A stretch of 64,000 nucleotides of DNA from Arthrobacter sp. U41 (GCF_007679325.1 NZ_VEGI01000001.1:186001-250000); one strand, 5' to 3'. Numbered from the stretch's first letter, positions 34,734 to 45,407 are shown. Notes: generated by a model not told the origin, from the letters alone. Made by a program: numbers and translations.

Positions 34734-35684
34734 GTGGGCGACACGGTCCGGGTCACCGTCGAGACGTTCGTGCGGGCCGAATCCAACCGCATGATGGCGG
34801 CGATCATGGTGGGTGCCGGTGGGGTCAACCGATGGCAGCACATTCGGGTGCCGACGCCGCTCGATCAGCAGACCGTGGTGCGGATGAACCGCGACACACT
34901 CTATAGCTTCGCCGTGGTCGACCTCGCCGATGGTGCCACCGTCACCATGCCTGACAGCAGCGGCCGCTACGCCTCGCTAACGGTTGTCAATCAGGACCAC
35001 TTCATCAACCGCGTCATCCACTCGCCAGGGGACCACAAGCTCACGGCCGCCGACTTCGGTACCCGCTACGTGCTCCTGGTTATGCGCGTGCTGGCCGACC
35101 CGGCCGACCCCAGCGACGTGGCTGAGGCGAACGCCATCCAGGACGGCTTGGAGGTGACCGCCGGCTCGGCCGAGCCGCTGAGAATCCCCGACTACGACAA
35201 GGAGTCGTTCAACACGGTCCGCGACGCGCTCACCGAACTCGGTCGAACCCTGTCCGGAACGGAAGGGATGTTCGGCTCCCGCGATACCGTCGATCCGGTC
35301 CTGCACCTCATCGGCACGGCCGTGGGCTGGGGAGGTCTGCCCGAACAGGAAACGTTCTACCAGATCGTCGAGCCTGGCCTCCCGGTGGGCCGGTACCGCA
35401 TCGTTGTCCGTGACGTGCCGGTTGACGCATTCTGGTCGATCTCGCTCTACAACGCAGAAGGCTTCTTCGAAGAAAGCAACGAGGGTCGCTGCAGCGTCAA
35501 CCAGCTCACGGCCCGGAAGGAGACGGACGGTTCAGTTGTCGTCCACCTCGGAGCGTGCTCCGATGGCCGGCCGAACTGCCTGCACCTGATGGACGGCTGG
35601 AACTACACCGTGCGTTTGTATCAGCCACGACCCGAGGTCCTCGACGGATCCTGGACGTTCCCGCCCGTCGAACCCGCTGTCTAA
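34734..35684 (+). CDS. DUF1254/DUF1214 domain protein
   Basis: About 316-residue protein. [39 protein letters not shown] is the DUF1254 core, and the C-terminal half ([25 protein letters not shown]...[11 protein letters not shown]) is DUF1214. The usual N-terminal signal peptide is missing, so the protein looks cytosolic, unlike many family members. It starts at GTG 34734, 5 nt after the upstream gene, so the two are probably one transcript. Biochemical function of these domains is not established. It sits between two paralogues of an unknown family in the dormancy-like island. Confidence 0.82.
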   Translation: MGDTVRVTVETFVRAESNRMMAAIMVGAGGVNRWQHIRVPTPLDQQTVVRMNRDTLYSFAVVDLADGATVTMPDSSGRYASLTVVNQDHFINRVIHSPGDHKLTAADFGTRYVLLVMRVLADPADPSDVAEANAIQDGLEVTAGSAEPLRIPDYDKESFNTVRDALTELGRTLSGTEGMFGSRDTVDPVLHLIGTAVGWGGLPEQETFYQIVEPGLPVGRYRIVVRDVPVDAFWSISLYNAEGFFEESNEGRCSVNQLTARKETDGSVVVHLGACSDGRPNCLHLMDGWNYTVRLYQPRPEVLDGSWTFPPVEPAV

Positions 35685-35768
35685 GGTCCCGCGCTGACGC
35701 CGCAGGACGACGCAGGCACAAGACAGCCCGGGGCCCACATCATCTATGCTCGCGCCGCAGTCCGCGGC

Positions 35769-36470
35769 CTATCCGGTCCGGAGGCGCTGGTAGTTGTTCT
35801 CGAGCTCGTCGAGGACAATCGTGTTTGGCGGGTCACTGTCATAGATGGCCGGCATGACAAGTTCGTTCTCGAGCGTCCGGGTCCGGTAGGTCCATCCCTC
35901 CGGCAACGCCAGGCGTTCGTCGAGTGTCGGCAGCTTGTCGACAGTGTTGTCGGGGTCCACTCTCAACGAGGCGCTTTGCATGACGAACACGATTTCCTCA
36001 GGGGAAACCAGCTCGTAAACCTCTGAGCCGGCCTCGAAGAACCATGTGGTGGTGCGCTTGGAGACCGTCTCCCGGTAGGGAGTCTGCTTTCCAGCGATGA
36101 ATGCGTCGAAATCCGGAACGACGAAGGTGCCATACAAATACATGGGCAGGGGGCCGAACATGCTCAGCTTGCCCCCATCGAAGGCCTGACCTTCGAACCG
36201 GTCGGCCAGGAATCGGCGCGGACCGTTGAAGCGGACCCCGTCTCCGCCGTGTTCCTTCCTCAGCTTCTCCGGATCGAGTGCCCGGAACCGCGCGTCGAAG
36301 TCCTTGTCGGAGACGTCATCGTCCACCCCAAGGGAGTTATAGTAGTGGCCCGATCCTCCGGGCCCGTCTGCATCCCTGTTCATGATGAGGACCTCGGCGT
36401 GGTGCTTCCCGCGCGCGTTGTCACTCGAGACGAGAACGGATTGCTCTTCCTTGTCCTGGCTTGTCGCCAT
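35769..36470 (-). CDS. Protein of unknown function, paralogue B of the 34063-34728 protein
   Basis: 233-residue soluble protein without a recognised domain. It aligns with the 34063-34728 product in five blocks over most of its length (see that entry). The first ~30 residues are charged and probably unstructured. It starts at ATG 36470, only 11 nt after the PPOX gene stop, so it is the second gene of a PPOX-paralogue operon. The two paralogues face each other across the DUF1254 gene. Function unknown; it probably serves the same stress response as its neighbours. Confidence 0.83.
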   Translation of the reverse strand: MATSQDKEEQSVLVSSDNARGKHHAEVLIMNRDADGPGGSGHYYNSLGVDDDVSDKDFDARFRALDPEKLRKEHGGDGVRFNGPRRFLADRFEGQAFDGGKLSMFGPLPMYLYGTFVVPDFDAFIAGKQTPYRETVSKRTTTWFFEAGSEVYELVSPEEIVFVMQSASLRVDPDNTVDKLPTLDERLALPEGWTYRTRTLENELVMPAIYDSDPPNTIVLDELENNYQRLRTG

Positions 36471-36481
36471 GGTGAACTCCG

Positions 36482-36970
36482 CTACTCGAGGCCGGACCGG
36501 GTGGCGTCATCCAGCGGCGTCCACCAGGTCAGCGGGGGGACCACCTTGAAGCGGCGGCCGGTAAGAGTGTCCGGCGTGATCCTGACGAAGTGTTCCTTCT
36601 TGCCAGCCTGCCACGGAAACAGCAACAAGCCCACGGTGTCGAGGACCTCCTGCTGGTTCTTCACCGGCGCGGCCTGTCCCTTGATCACCACACTCCAGGC
36701 GATGCCGGTGTCAGCGTCAATGCCGTCGGCCTCCAGTGCCACCGGAGTGTCTGCCGTGGCTGCCTGCAGTTTGGTGCCGTCCGCCGTGCGGAACACCAGG
36801 GTGCCGTGGTCCACCTTGTAGTTGATTGGGAAGATATCGGGATGGTCATCCACCCACACCGCCAGCCGGCCCACGCTGACGCCGCGTAACAGACGCCAGC
36901 ATTCGTGGTTGTCAAGATTCTCAACTTCGTGTGCCTGCTGGTTTTTGCCCGGGTTGGGATCAGTACTCAT
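36482..36970 (-). CDS. Pyridoxamine 5'-phosphate oxidase (PPOX)-fold family protein 1
   Basis: 162-residue FMN- or F420-binding split-barrel protein. Recognised from CWRLLRGVSVGRLAVWVDDHPDIFPINYKVDHGTLVFRTADGTKL and IAWSVVIKGQAAPV. Its closest relative here is the 40538-41008 product. The mycobacterial DosR regulon also contains PPOX-fold proteins (Rv3129, Rv0080). ATG 36970; the long frame to 37021 is not conserved. First gene of an operon with the paralogue-B gene and divergent from the DevS-like kinase. Cofactor and substrate unknown. Confidence 0.88.
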   Translation of the reverse strand: MSTDPNPGKNQQAHEVENLDNHECWRLLRGVSVGRLAVWVDDHPDIFPINYKVDHGTLVFRTADGTKLQAATADTPVALEADGIDADTGIAWSVVIKGQAAPVKNQQEVLDTVGLLLFPWQAGKKEHFVRITPDTLTGRRFKVVPPLTWWTPLDDATRSGLE

Positions 36971-37027
36971 GGCGCCGAGCCTACGCCAGCCCGGCCGGAG
37001 CGGGGTAGGGGAAAAGGTCACAATCCC

Positions 37028-37062
37028 GGGCTGATCGTCCGACTACTCGGGTCTTTGCACCT
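37028..37062. promoter_or_regulatory. Degenerate DosR-like dyads between PPOX-1 and devS genes
   Basis: GGGCT-GATC-GTCCG (37028-37041) and GGGTC-TTTG-CACCT (37049-37062) start 21 bp apart in the divergent promoter region. Both deviate from GGGNC-N4-GNCCC, so they could be weak sites or chance. Confidence 0.3.
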
Positions 37063-37125
37063 GCCACGGGGTATTCTGGCTTCACAATCGTCAGCGTTGA
37101 CGAGCGTCGCGTTCGTTTTTATTGA

Positions 37126-38841
<1,716 letters not shown>

Positions 38842-38933
38842 CATCGCTTCCTGAGCCGCCGTACCCTCGCGCGTCCTGAGCGGGCGCCCTCAGGTACCGC
38901 CGCGAGCGGCGGCTGCCGGCCATCAGCTGCCGG

Positions 38934-39665
38934 CTACCGGCTGGCGCTGTGGGCACGGTTGCCCTCGGGCTGGCCTGAGGGTTGCACCGGCGACGCGGGA
39001 CCGGCAATGAACACGGCGGCCTGGGTCCTCCGTTCGAAGCCCAGCTTGGCAAGCAGCGATGAAACGTAGTTCTTGACCGTCTTCTCCGCGAGGAACATCT
39101 CCGCGGCAATCTGGCGGTTCGTGAGTCCGCCGCCCACCAGCTCCAGCACCCGGCGCTCCTGGGGTGTGAGGGAAGACGTCCGGGGATCCACTTCTTCAGC
39201 CTCCACCAGGCTGTCCACGACGCCGGCGGCCACGCCCTCCTCGAAGAGCGACTCGCCGGCGGCCGCCCGGCGCAGTGCTCCGATCAGGTCGGTGCCGCCG
39301 ATTTCTTTCAGCACATAGCCGCGCGCCCCCGCCAGGACGGCGCCGCGCAGCGCTTGTTCGTCGTCGAAACTGGTCAGGATGATGCAGTTCAGCGACGGAT
39401 CCACCGAACGCACGTCGCGGCAGACTTCAATGCCGGTCCCGTCCGGAAGCCTGGCATCGAGCACACATACGTCAGGATGCAGGGCGGGGATCCGGCGGGT
39501 TGCCTCGACGGCGGAGCCTGAACTTCCCACCACCTGAAAGCCTTCACCTTCAAGGAGTTCCTGAAGGCCGCGTCGGACTAGTTCGTGGTCATCCAGGATG
39601 AAGACTCGTATGACAGCCCGCGCCCCGTCGGGTGCAGTGAGACCTGCGTCTGCCCAGGCAATCAT
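38934..39665 (-). CDS. devR: DevR/DosR-like response regulator (NarL family)
   Basis: 243-residue regulator. The receiver domain (~17-135) has acidic residues DD25-26, phosphoacceptor D70 in VCVLDARLPDGTG, and the switch lysine in GYVLKEI. The LuxR-type DNA-binding domain reads SLTPQERRVLELVGGGLTNRQIAAEMFLAEKTVKNYVSSLLAKLGFERRTQAAVF, very close to mycobacterial DevR. ATG 39665 follows a strong GGAGGGAG; the longer frame to 39695 is not supported. Expected to bind the GGGNC-N4-GNCCC dyads near usp, PPOX, hsp20 and hemerythrin genes. Confidence 0.9.
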   Translation of the reverse strand: MIAWADAGLTAPDGARAVIRVFILDDHELVRRGLQELLEGEGFQVVGSSGSAVEATRRIPALHPDVCVLDARLPDGTGIEVCRDVRSVDPSLNCIILTSFDDEQALRGAVLAGARGYVLKEIGGTDLIGALRRAAAGESLFEEGVAAGVVDSLVEAEEVDPRTSSLTPQERRVLELVGGGLTNRQIAAEMFLAEKTVKNYVSSLLAKLGFERRTQAAVFIAGPASPVQPSGQPEGNRAHSASR

Positions 39666-39888
39666 GATTCTCCCTCCGGCGGCTTGCGCTGCCATGTGTG
39701 GTGCGGTGGTCCCCAGCCTGTCCGCAGATCATACCTGCGTGTCCGCTGACTCCATTGTCGCCGACCCGGGCGCCGCTGTCGCCGGTCGCCCGGACCTCGC
39801 GCGAACTGACGGTCCCTGCGGGCTGCCCCCGCGAGTGGTATACGATCCCGACCAATGCAATTCTTCCCCCTGCCGGCAACCCCGACAA

Positions 39889-39944
39889 GGGTCCTAGGTC
39901 CCGCCGGGTTGGGTCCTGCAGACCGCCCACAGGACATACGACCC
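39889..39944. promoter_or_regulatory. Array of three DosR-like boxes upstream of the usp gene
   Basis: GGGTC-CTAG-GTCCC (39889-39902, perfect dyad), GGGTC-CTGC-AGACC (39911-39924, weaker) and AGGAC-ATAC-GACCC (39931-39944, one base off the form) start 22 and 20 bp apart, so they lie on one face of the helix. The last ends 68 bp before the usp ATG. The rest of the 347-bp devR-usp gap shows no other gene. Confidence 0.6.
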
Positions 39945-40012
39945 TAGCCGTCGTCGCGGCTGGTCCGCCATTGTAGGCTGGACGCGTCAACCGCACGACG
40001 AAAGGACCAGCA

Positions 40013-40474
40013 ATGACCGAAGCCAGGGACATCCGGACCATCGTGGTGGGGGTTGACGGTTCCGATGCCTCGGTGGAGGCGCTGCGCCAGGCACAAAGCC
40101 TCGCCGGACCTCTCTCGGCCACGCTGGTCGCCGTGGCCAGTTGGGATGTTCCTCCCGTGTACGACGGTTACGTCGCGATGGGGATCGACGACTTCGACGT
40201 CAGGGCCGGCGAAATCCTGCAGGAGACAGTGGACAAGGCGTTCGGGGCGGAGAGGCCTGTCAACGTCGAAACGCGGCTGGTGCAGGGTCACCCGCGGTAC
40301 ACCCTGATCGAGGCAAGCCGGGACGCCGACCTGGTGGTGGTGGGCCGCCGCGGGCACGGCGGGTTTGGCGGAATGCTGATCGGGTCCGTGAGTTCTGCAC
40401 TGGTGGCACACGCCCATTGCCCCGTCCTGGTGGTCCATTCACCGGAGTCGAAGGCGGCAAAGGCCGCCAAGTAG
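40013..40474 (+). CDS. Universal stress protein, UspA family
   Basis: 153-residue single USP domain. Starts with IVVGVDGSDASVEALRQA and ends with the ATP-binding signature VVGRRGHGGFGGMLIGSVSSALVAHAHCPVLVVH (G-x2-G-x9-G-S). It should bind ATP and be cytosolic. The mycobacterial DosR regulon includes several USPs, one next to devR (Rv3134c), as here. Three DosR-like dyads lie upstream, and a hairpin-poor gap separates it from the convergent PPOX gene. Confidence 0.93.
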   Translation: MTEARDIRTIVVGVDGSDASVEALRQAQSLAGPLSATLVAVASWDVPPVYDGYVAMGIDDFDVRAGEILQETVDKAFGAERPVNVETRLVQGHPRYTLIEASRDADLVVVGRRGHGGFGGMLIGSVSSALVAHAHCPVLVVHSPESKAAKAAK

Positions 40475-40537
40475 GCAGGGCCCGGCCCGCTGATTGAACC
40501 GGGCCTTCTTAGAACGGCGCCCTGTTCGAACGGCGCC

Positions 40538-41008
40538 TTATTCGAACGAGGCCCGTCGGGGATCGGAGAGCCGGGTGGTCCACAGGTCAGGCCGGTTGAC
40601 TTTGAACCGGCGCCCGGTCATGGCCTTGGGCGCAAGACGCACGTAGTAGTCCTTGTCGCCCGGCTGCCACGGCTCAAGCAGCTGTTCGTCCACGGCGTCC
40701 TTTTCCTTCTGGCTTTCGATCAACTGCGCCTCGCCGCGGGCCACAACGCTCCAGGCCTGCTGCTCGTGGGCGTCGTAGCCGTCAATCTCGAAAGCGACCG
40801 GCTTGGCCGTCATCGCTGCCCACAGTTTGGACCCGCCGGCGGTGCGGAACACAATGGAGCGGCGCTCCAGCGCGAAGTTCACGGGAAAGATCTCCGGATG
40901 GCCGTCCACGATCAGGGCGATCCGCCCCACCACTTCTGTTTCCAGCAGCGTCCAGCACTGGTCAAGGGACAGTCCGAAATCGGGCGCAGGCGTGGTCTCT
41001 GTGTTCAT
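40538..41008 (-). CDS. Pyridoxamine 5'-phosphate oxidase (PPOX)-fold family protein 2
   Basis: 156-residue split-barrel flavoprotein family member: CWTLLETEVVGRIALIVDGHPEIFPVNFALERRSIVFRTAGGSKLW and QQAWSVVARGEAQLI. Its end (YYVRLAPKAMTGRRFKV) matches the PPOX-1 protein at 36482-36970 (HFVRITPDTLTGRRFKV), so they are paralogues. ATG 41008; the frame is open to 41080 but that stretch lies over the box at 41046-41059. A perfect DosR-like dyad lies 37 bp upstream. Cofactor unknown. Confidence 0.88.
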   Translation of the reverse strand: MNTETTPAPDFGLSLDQCWTLLETEVVGRIALIVDGHPEIFPVNFALERRSIVFRTAGGSKLWAAMTAKPVAFEIDGYDAHEQQAWSVVARGEAQLIESQKEKDAVDEQLLEPWQPGDKDYYVRLAPKAMTGRRFKVNRPDLWTTRLSDPRRASFE

Positions 41009-41045
41009 GTGGACCCACGTTACGTTCTGCCCCGGCACCCCATTA

Positions 41046-41059
41046 GGGCCATAAGGCCC
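41046..41059. promoter_or_regulatory. DosR/DevR-like box upstream of PPOX-2
   Basis: GGGCC-ATAA-GGCCC, a perfect 5-4-5 dyad 37 bp before the PPOX-2 ATG on the minus strand, similar in position to the hsp20 box. Confidence 0.55.
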
Positions 41060-41119
41060 GCCCCGGGCCCCCATACCCAACGACGCCGGACGCCGCCCGA
41101 CGTCGCCGGGCGCCAGCGC

Positions 41120-42583
41120 CTACCAGGGGCTCGGCTTGTAGTCCTTGAGGAAGACGCCGTACTGGTCTTCGCCTGACTCGCCCATCACGATCGGATCGTA
41201 GACCCGGGCGGCCCCGTCAACGAGGTCGAGAGGGGCGTGGAAGCCCTCCTCCATGAGGCGGACCTTGGTGTAGTGCGGGCGCTCGTCGGTGATCCAGCCG
41301 GTATCGACGGCGGTCATGAGGATACCGTCTGAGTCCAGCATCTCCTGGGCACTGGTCCGGGTCATCATGTTCAGCGCGGCTTTGGCCATGTTGGTGTGCG
41401 GGTGGCCCGGGCCCTTGTAGGCGCGGGAGAACTGGCCTTCCATGGCGCTGACGTTCACGATGTACTTCCGCTTCGCGGTGGAGCGTTTCATCGCCCCGCG
41501 GAGCCGGCTGACGAGGAGGAAGGGCGCGGTGACGTTGCAGAGCTGGACTTCGAGCATTTCGAGGGGGTCGACTTCATCCACCACCTGGGTCCAGCTGTTG
41601 ATGGCGGCCAGGTCCGGGACCAGGCCGCCGGCGTCGATGGCGGTGCCGGCGGCGATCCGCTCCAGCGATGCGGAGCCGGTGGAGAGCGCCAGCGAGGTGA
41701 TGGCGTCCCCGGCCAGCACCGGGTGTTCCAGGACGGTGCTGGCCAGGGCCAGCGGGTGCTTGTCGTGGGCGTGGCCGAAGGTCACGAGTTCAGGGCCGCC
41801 GTTGGCGGCCTGCAGGGCCTCGGGCAGCGGCTCGTCCTCGGCGTCGACCAGCGGCTTGTACGCGTTGCCGGAGCGTCGCACGGTCTGGGCCGCGTTGTTG
41901 ATGATGATGTCGAGAGGACCGGCGGCGTCCAGGGAATCTGTCAGCGCCATCACCTGGGCGGGGTCGCGCAGGTCGATGCCGACGATCCGCAGCCGGTGCA
42001 GCCAATCGCCGCTGTCCTCCATGGCGGCGAAGCGCCTGGCGGCATCCTTGGGGAAGCGGGTGGTGATGGTGGTGTGGGCGCCGTCGCGGAGCAGGCGCAG
42101 CGCGATGTACATGCCGATTTTCGCCCGGCCGCCGGTGAGCAGCGCACGGCGTCCCGACAGGTCCGTCCGCGCGTCCCGCTTGCTGTGGCTGAAGAGCGCG
42201 CATTCCGGGCACAGCTGGTGGTAGAACGCATCCACCTGGGTGTAGTGCTGCTTGCAGATGTAGCAGGGCCGGGACCTGATGAGGTGTCCGGCGATGCTCC
42301 CCGTTGTGGACGGGGCGAGCTTGTTGCCGCGGGTTTCGTCGTCGATCCGGTCCGGGGCGGCTGTCGCCGTCTGGGCGATCACGGCACGGTCGGCCTCGGC
42401 GATCAGGTCCCGCTTGCTGACCCGGCGGTGACGCTTAACGGCCTTGAACATTTTGCCGGTGGCCCGGCGCACCGAAATATAGTCCGGGTGCTCCTCGTCG
42501 TAGACGTGGATGCTGTTCAGGACCTTGAGGCAGGCCTGGATTTCCTCGGGGGTCAGATCGGACTGCAGATCGGGGGAGCTCAT
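41120..42583 (-). CDS. Zinc-ribbon SDR-family protein lacking the catalytic tyrosine
   Basis: 487-residue protein. The N-terminal ~100 residues are basic and unassigned; four cysteines follow (C107, C110, C125, C128; CYIC...CPEC), a likely zinc ribbon. A Rossmann fold begins at LLTGGRAKIGMYIALRL (~148-165) with DIIINNAAQT later. The SDR Tyr-x3-Lys motif reads TNMAK: Lys is kept but Thr replaces Tyr, and a long insert separates the Rossmann halves. It may bind NAD(P) without normal SDR catalysis. Divergent from no gene; glgC lies 85 nt upstream on the same strand. Confidence 0.8.
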   Translation of the reverse strand: MSSPDLQSDLTPEEIQACLKVLNSIHVYDEEHPDYISVRRATGKMFKAVKRHRRVSKRDLIAEADRAVIAQTATAAPDRIDDETRGNKLAPSTTGSIAGHLIRSRPCYICKQHYTQVDAFYHQLCPECALFSHSKRDARTDLSGRRALLTGGRAKIGMYIALRLLRDGAHTTITTRFPKDAARRFAAMEDSGDWLHRLRIVGIDLRDPAQVMALTDSLDAAGPLDIIINNAAQTVRRSGNAYKPLVDAEDEPLPEALQAANGGPELVTFGHAHDKHPLALASTVLEHPVLAGDAITSLALSTGSASLERIAAGTAIDAGGLVPDLAAINSWTQVVDEVDPLEMLEVQLCNVTAPFLLVSRLRGAMKRSTAKRKYIVNVSAMEGQFSRAYKGPGHPHTNMAKAALNMMTRTSAQEMLDSDGILMTAVDTGWITDERPHYTKVRLMEEGFHAPLDLVDGAARVYDPIVMGESGEDQYGVFLKDYKPSPW

Positions 42584-42668
42584 TCCCCCAATTTTACAGC
42601 CTGCGCGGGGCCCGGACCGACGCCGGCGCCGGGCTCCCGCACTTCATGAATCCCCGCTAAGGGAAGGC

Positions 42669-44078
42669 TCAGTGGTCCTTCGGGGACCCCGCGCCTTGGA
42701 CGCCCACTGCGGCGGCCTGGACCTCGGCGACCTTGTCCACGGATTCCCTCATGGCGGGCCAGTTCTCCGTGGCGGCACGGACGGCGTCGGGCACCAGGAT
42801 AAGGTTGGCGGCGGACAGGGCACGTTCGGCCTCTCCGGGTTCGGGCACGAACTGCCCCTTCGACAGGACGGTGATGCCCGATTCGGTGACCTTGAAGCCG
42901 CGGGACCGGTCCAGGTCGGCGTCGAGGCCGATTGCGGCGCCCGCCGGGACCTTGACGTTCTTGTCAATGATGGCGCGCTTGACCACAGCCCCCTCACCGA
43001 TGTTGACCTTGTCCATGAGGACGGAGTCCAGGACCCGGCTGGCGGTCCCGACGTAGACGTCGTTGGACAGGACGGAGCCTTCCACGATGCCGCCGGAGAT
43101 CACGACACCGCTGGCGACGATCGAATCCAATGCGGTGCCCACGGTGTTCTTCTGGCCGCGCACGAACTTGGCCGGCGGGGAGATGCTCTGGCGCGTGTAG
43201 ATGGGCCATTCCGAGTTGTACAGGTTGAAGACCGGCACGGGCGAAATGAGGTCCATGTGCGCGTCGTAGAACGAGTCGATGGTGCCGACGTCGCGCCAGT
43301 ACGTGCGGTCGCGTTCGGTGGAGCCGGGGATCTCGTTCAGCGTGAAGTCGTAGACGCCGGCTTCTCCCTTGTCCACGAAGTAGGGAATGATGTCGCCGCC
43401 CATGTCGTGCTTGGTGTCCAGGCGCTCGGCGTCGACGTGCAGCGCTTCGACCAGGGCATCGGCGTCGAAGACGTAGTTGCCCATCGAGGCGAGGAACTGG
43501 CTGGGATCGGCGGCCAGGCCCGGCGTGGAGGAGGGCTTCTCGACGAAGGCCGCGATCTTCTCCGGGTTCTCCTGGTCCACTTCGATGACACCGAACTGGT
43601 CGGCCATGTGCAGCGGCTGGCGGACGGCGGCAACGGTGGCCTTGGCGCCGCTGGCGACGTGCTGGTCCACCATCTGCGCAAAGTCCATCCGGTAGACGTG
43701 GTCTGCGCCCACAACCACCACGATGTCCGGGTTGGCGTCATGAATCAGGTTCAGTGACTGGTAGATGGCGTTGGCGCTGCCGAGGAACCAGCTCTTGCCC
43801 ACGCGCTGCTGCGCCGGGACCGAGGCGATGTAGTTGCCCAGCTGGGTGGACATCCGCCAGGTCTCGGAAATATGGCGGTCCAGGCTGTGCGACTTGTATT
43901 GCGTCAGCACAACGATCTGCAGGTAGCGGGAATTGACCAAATTGGACAACGCAAAGTCAATGAGCCGGTAGCTTCCCGCGAACGGCACGCCGGGTTTGGC
44001 CCGGTCCGCCGTCAGTGGCATGAGCCGGTTTCCCTCGCCGCCTGCAAGGACAATAGCCAGAACTTTCTTATTCGGCAT
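42669..44078 (-). CDS. glgC: Glucose-1-phosphate adenylyltransferase GlgC
   Basis: 469-residue enzyme making ADP-glucose for glycogen or maltose-1-phosphate synthesis. The catalytic N-terminal domain starts with [30 protein letters not shown] and has [14 protein letters not shown]; the C-terminal part is a left-handed beta-helix ([26 protein letters not shown]). ATG 44078; the frame is open to 44126. Divergent from glgA across about 100 bp, the arrangement seen in mycobacteria (glgC/glgM). The C-terminal ~60 residues are unusual in length for the family. Confidence 0.95.
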   Translation of the reverse strand: MPNKKVLAIVLAGGEGNRLMPLTADRAKPGVPFAGSYRLIDFALSNLVNSRYLQIVVLTQYKSHSLDRHISETWRMSTQLGNYIASVPAQQRVGKSWFLGSANAIYQSLNLIHDANPDIVVVVGADHVYRMDFAQMVDQHVASGAKATVAAVRQPLHMADQFGVIEVDQENPEKIAAFVEKPSSTPGLAADPSQFLASMGNYVFDADALVEALHVDAERLDTKHDMGGDIIPYFVDKGEAGVYDFTLNEIPGSTERDRTYWRDVGTIDSFYDAHMDLISPVPVFNLYNSEWPIYTRQSISPPAKFVRGQKNTVGTALDSIVASGVVISGGIVEGSVLSNDVYVGTASRVLDSVLMDKVNIGEGAVVKRAIIDKNVKVPAGAAIGLDADLDRSRGFKVTESGITVLSKGQFVPEPGEAERALSAANLILVPDAVRAATENWPAMRESVDKVAEVQAAAVGVQGAGSPKDH

Positions 44079-44180
44079 GGTGATCGCTCCTGAACGCCTT
44101 TGTACTTCCCCAAAACAGTCCGGCACGCCCGAACGTCTTCACACTAGATCAGTTCCACCGTAACGACTACCTTGGGGTTT

Positions 44181-45386
44181 GTGCGTATAGACATTGTGAC
44201 CAAAGAATTCCCGCCCGAAATCTATGGCGGCGCCGGGGTCCACGTGGCCGAACTCAGCCGGGTGCTCGCCCAGCACGTGGATCTGCAGGTGCGCGCCTTT
44301 GGCGCGCCCCGTGAACCGGGGTACCACGGAGCGACGGTCACGTCCTACGCCGTGCCCGAGGACCTCACCGGGGCGAACGCCGCGGTGCAGACCCTGGGCG
44401 TGGACCTGCGGATCGTCCCGGACATCGCGGGAGCGGACCTGGTGCACTCGCACACCTGGTACGCCAACATGGCCGGGCACATCGCTTCGCTGCTGCACGG
44501 CATTCCGCACGTGCTCAGTGCGCACAGCCTCGAGCCGCTGCGTCCGTGGAAGGCTGAGCAGCTCGGCGGCGGCTACGCGCTGTCCTCCTGGGTGGAAAAA
44601 ACCGCCTACGAGGCCGCCTCCGCGATCATCGCCGTCTCCGAGGGCATGCGCCAGGACATCCTCCGCAGCTACCCCGAGGTAGACCCCGCCAAGGTCAAGG
44701 TTGTCCACAACGGGATCGACGTGAGCCTCTGGAACCGGGACGAGGACGACGACGTCGTCCGCGCCCTGGGGATCGATCCCGCCCGGCCGAGCGTGGTTTT
44801 CGTAGGCCGCAATACACGCCAGAAGGGCGTGCCCTACCTGCTCCGCGCGGCCGCCAAGCTGCCCGCCAACGTGCAGCTGGTGCTGTGCCTCGGCGCCGCG
44901 GATACCCCCGAGCTCGCGGCCGAAACCGCCCGCCTGATCGAGGAGCTGCAGACCCAGCGCAGCGGTGTGATCCTGGTGGAGCGGATGCTGCCGCGGAACG
45001 AACTCATCCAGGTCCTCAGCCACGCCACAGCGTTCGCCTGCCCGTCGATCTACGAGCCGCTCGGCATCGTCAATCTTGAGGCCATGGCCTGCGGCGCCGC
45101 CGTTGTGGCCAGCGCCACCGGCGGAATCCCCGAGGTGGTCCAGCACGGCGAAACCGGCCTGCTGGTGGACGTCGAGCAGGTCACGGACGGGACCGGCACT
45201 CCGCTGGACCCGGAGAAGTTTGTCACCGAATTCGCCGCCGCCCTGACCGAGGTGGTGTCCGATCCCGAACGGGCCCGGGCCATGGGCCAGGCCGGACGCC
45301 GCCGGGCGGAGGAGCACTTCTCCTGGGAATCGATCACGGAAACCACGCTTGAGGTGTACCGCTCGGTGCTCCCCAAGGGTTCCTGA
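44181..45386 (+). CDS. glgA: Glycosyltransferase GlgA/GlgM (glycogen or maltose-1-phosphate synthase)
   Basis: 401-residue GT4 glycosyltransferase using ADP-glucose from GlgC. Recognised from RIDIVTKEFPPEIYGGAGVHVAEL, the mid-protein KVKVVHNGID..W and the nucleotide-sugar site CPSIYEPLGIVNLEAMACGAAVVAS. Length and divergent pairing with glgC match mycobacterial Rv1212c, shown in mycobacteria to act as GlgM, forming maltose-1-phosphate; which product is made here is unclear. GTG 44181 is the best start, with TTG 44172 in frame. Followed by a strong terminator. Confidence 0.92.
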   Translation: MRIDIVTKEFPPEIYGGAGVHVAELSRVLAQHVDLQVRAFGAPREPGYHGATVTSYAVPEDLTGANAAVQTLGVDLRIVPDIAGADLVHSHTWYANMAGHIASLLHGIPHVLSAHSLEPLRPWKAEQLGGGYALSSWVEKTAYEAASAIIAVSEGMRQDILRSYPEVDPAKVKVVHNGIDVSLWNRDEDDDVVRALGIDPARPSVVFVGRNTRQKGVPYLLRAAAKLPANVQLVLCLGAADTPELAAETARLIEELQTQRSGVILVERMLPRNELIQVLSHATAFACPSIYEPLGIVNLEAMACGAAVVASATGGIPEVVQHGETGLLVDVEQVTDGTGTPLDPEKFVTEFAAALTEVVSDPERARAMGQAGRRRAEEHFSWESITETTLEVYRSVLPKGS

Positions 45387-45407
45387 CCCGCTGTCTCCAG
45401 AGAACAG

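Noticed and set aside
34063-36470. Genomic island acquired by recent transfer
   Set aside because: Codon use looks slightly less GC-biased, but there is no integrase, tRNA junction or flanking repeat, and I could not measure composition.
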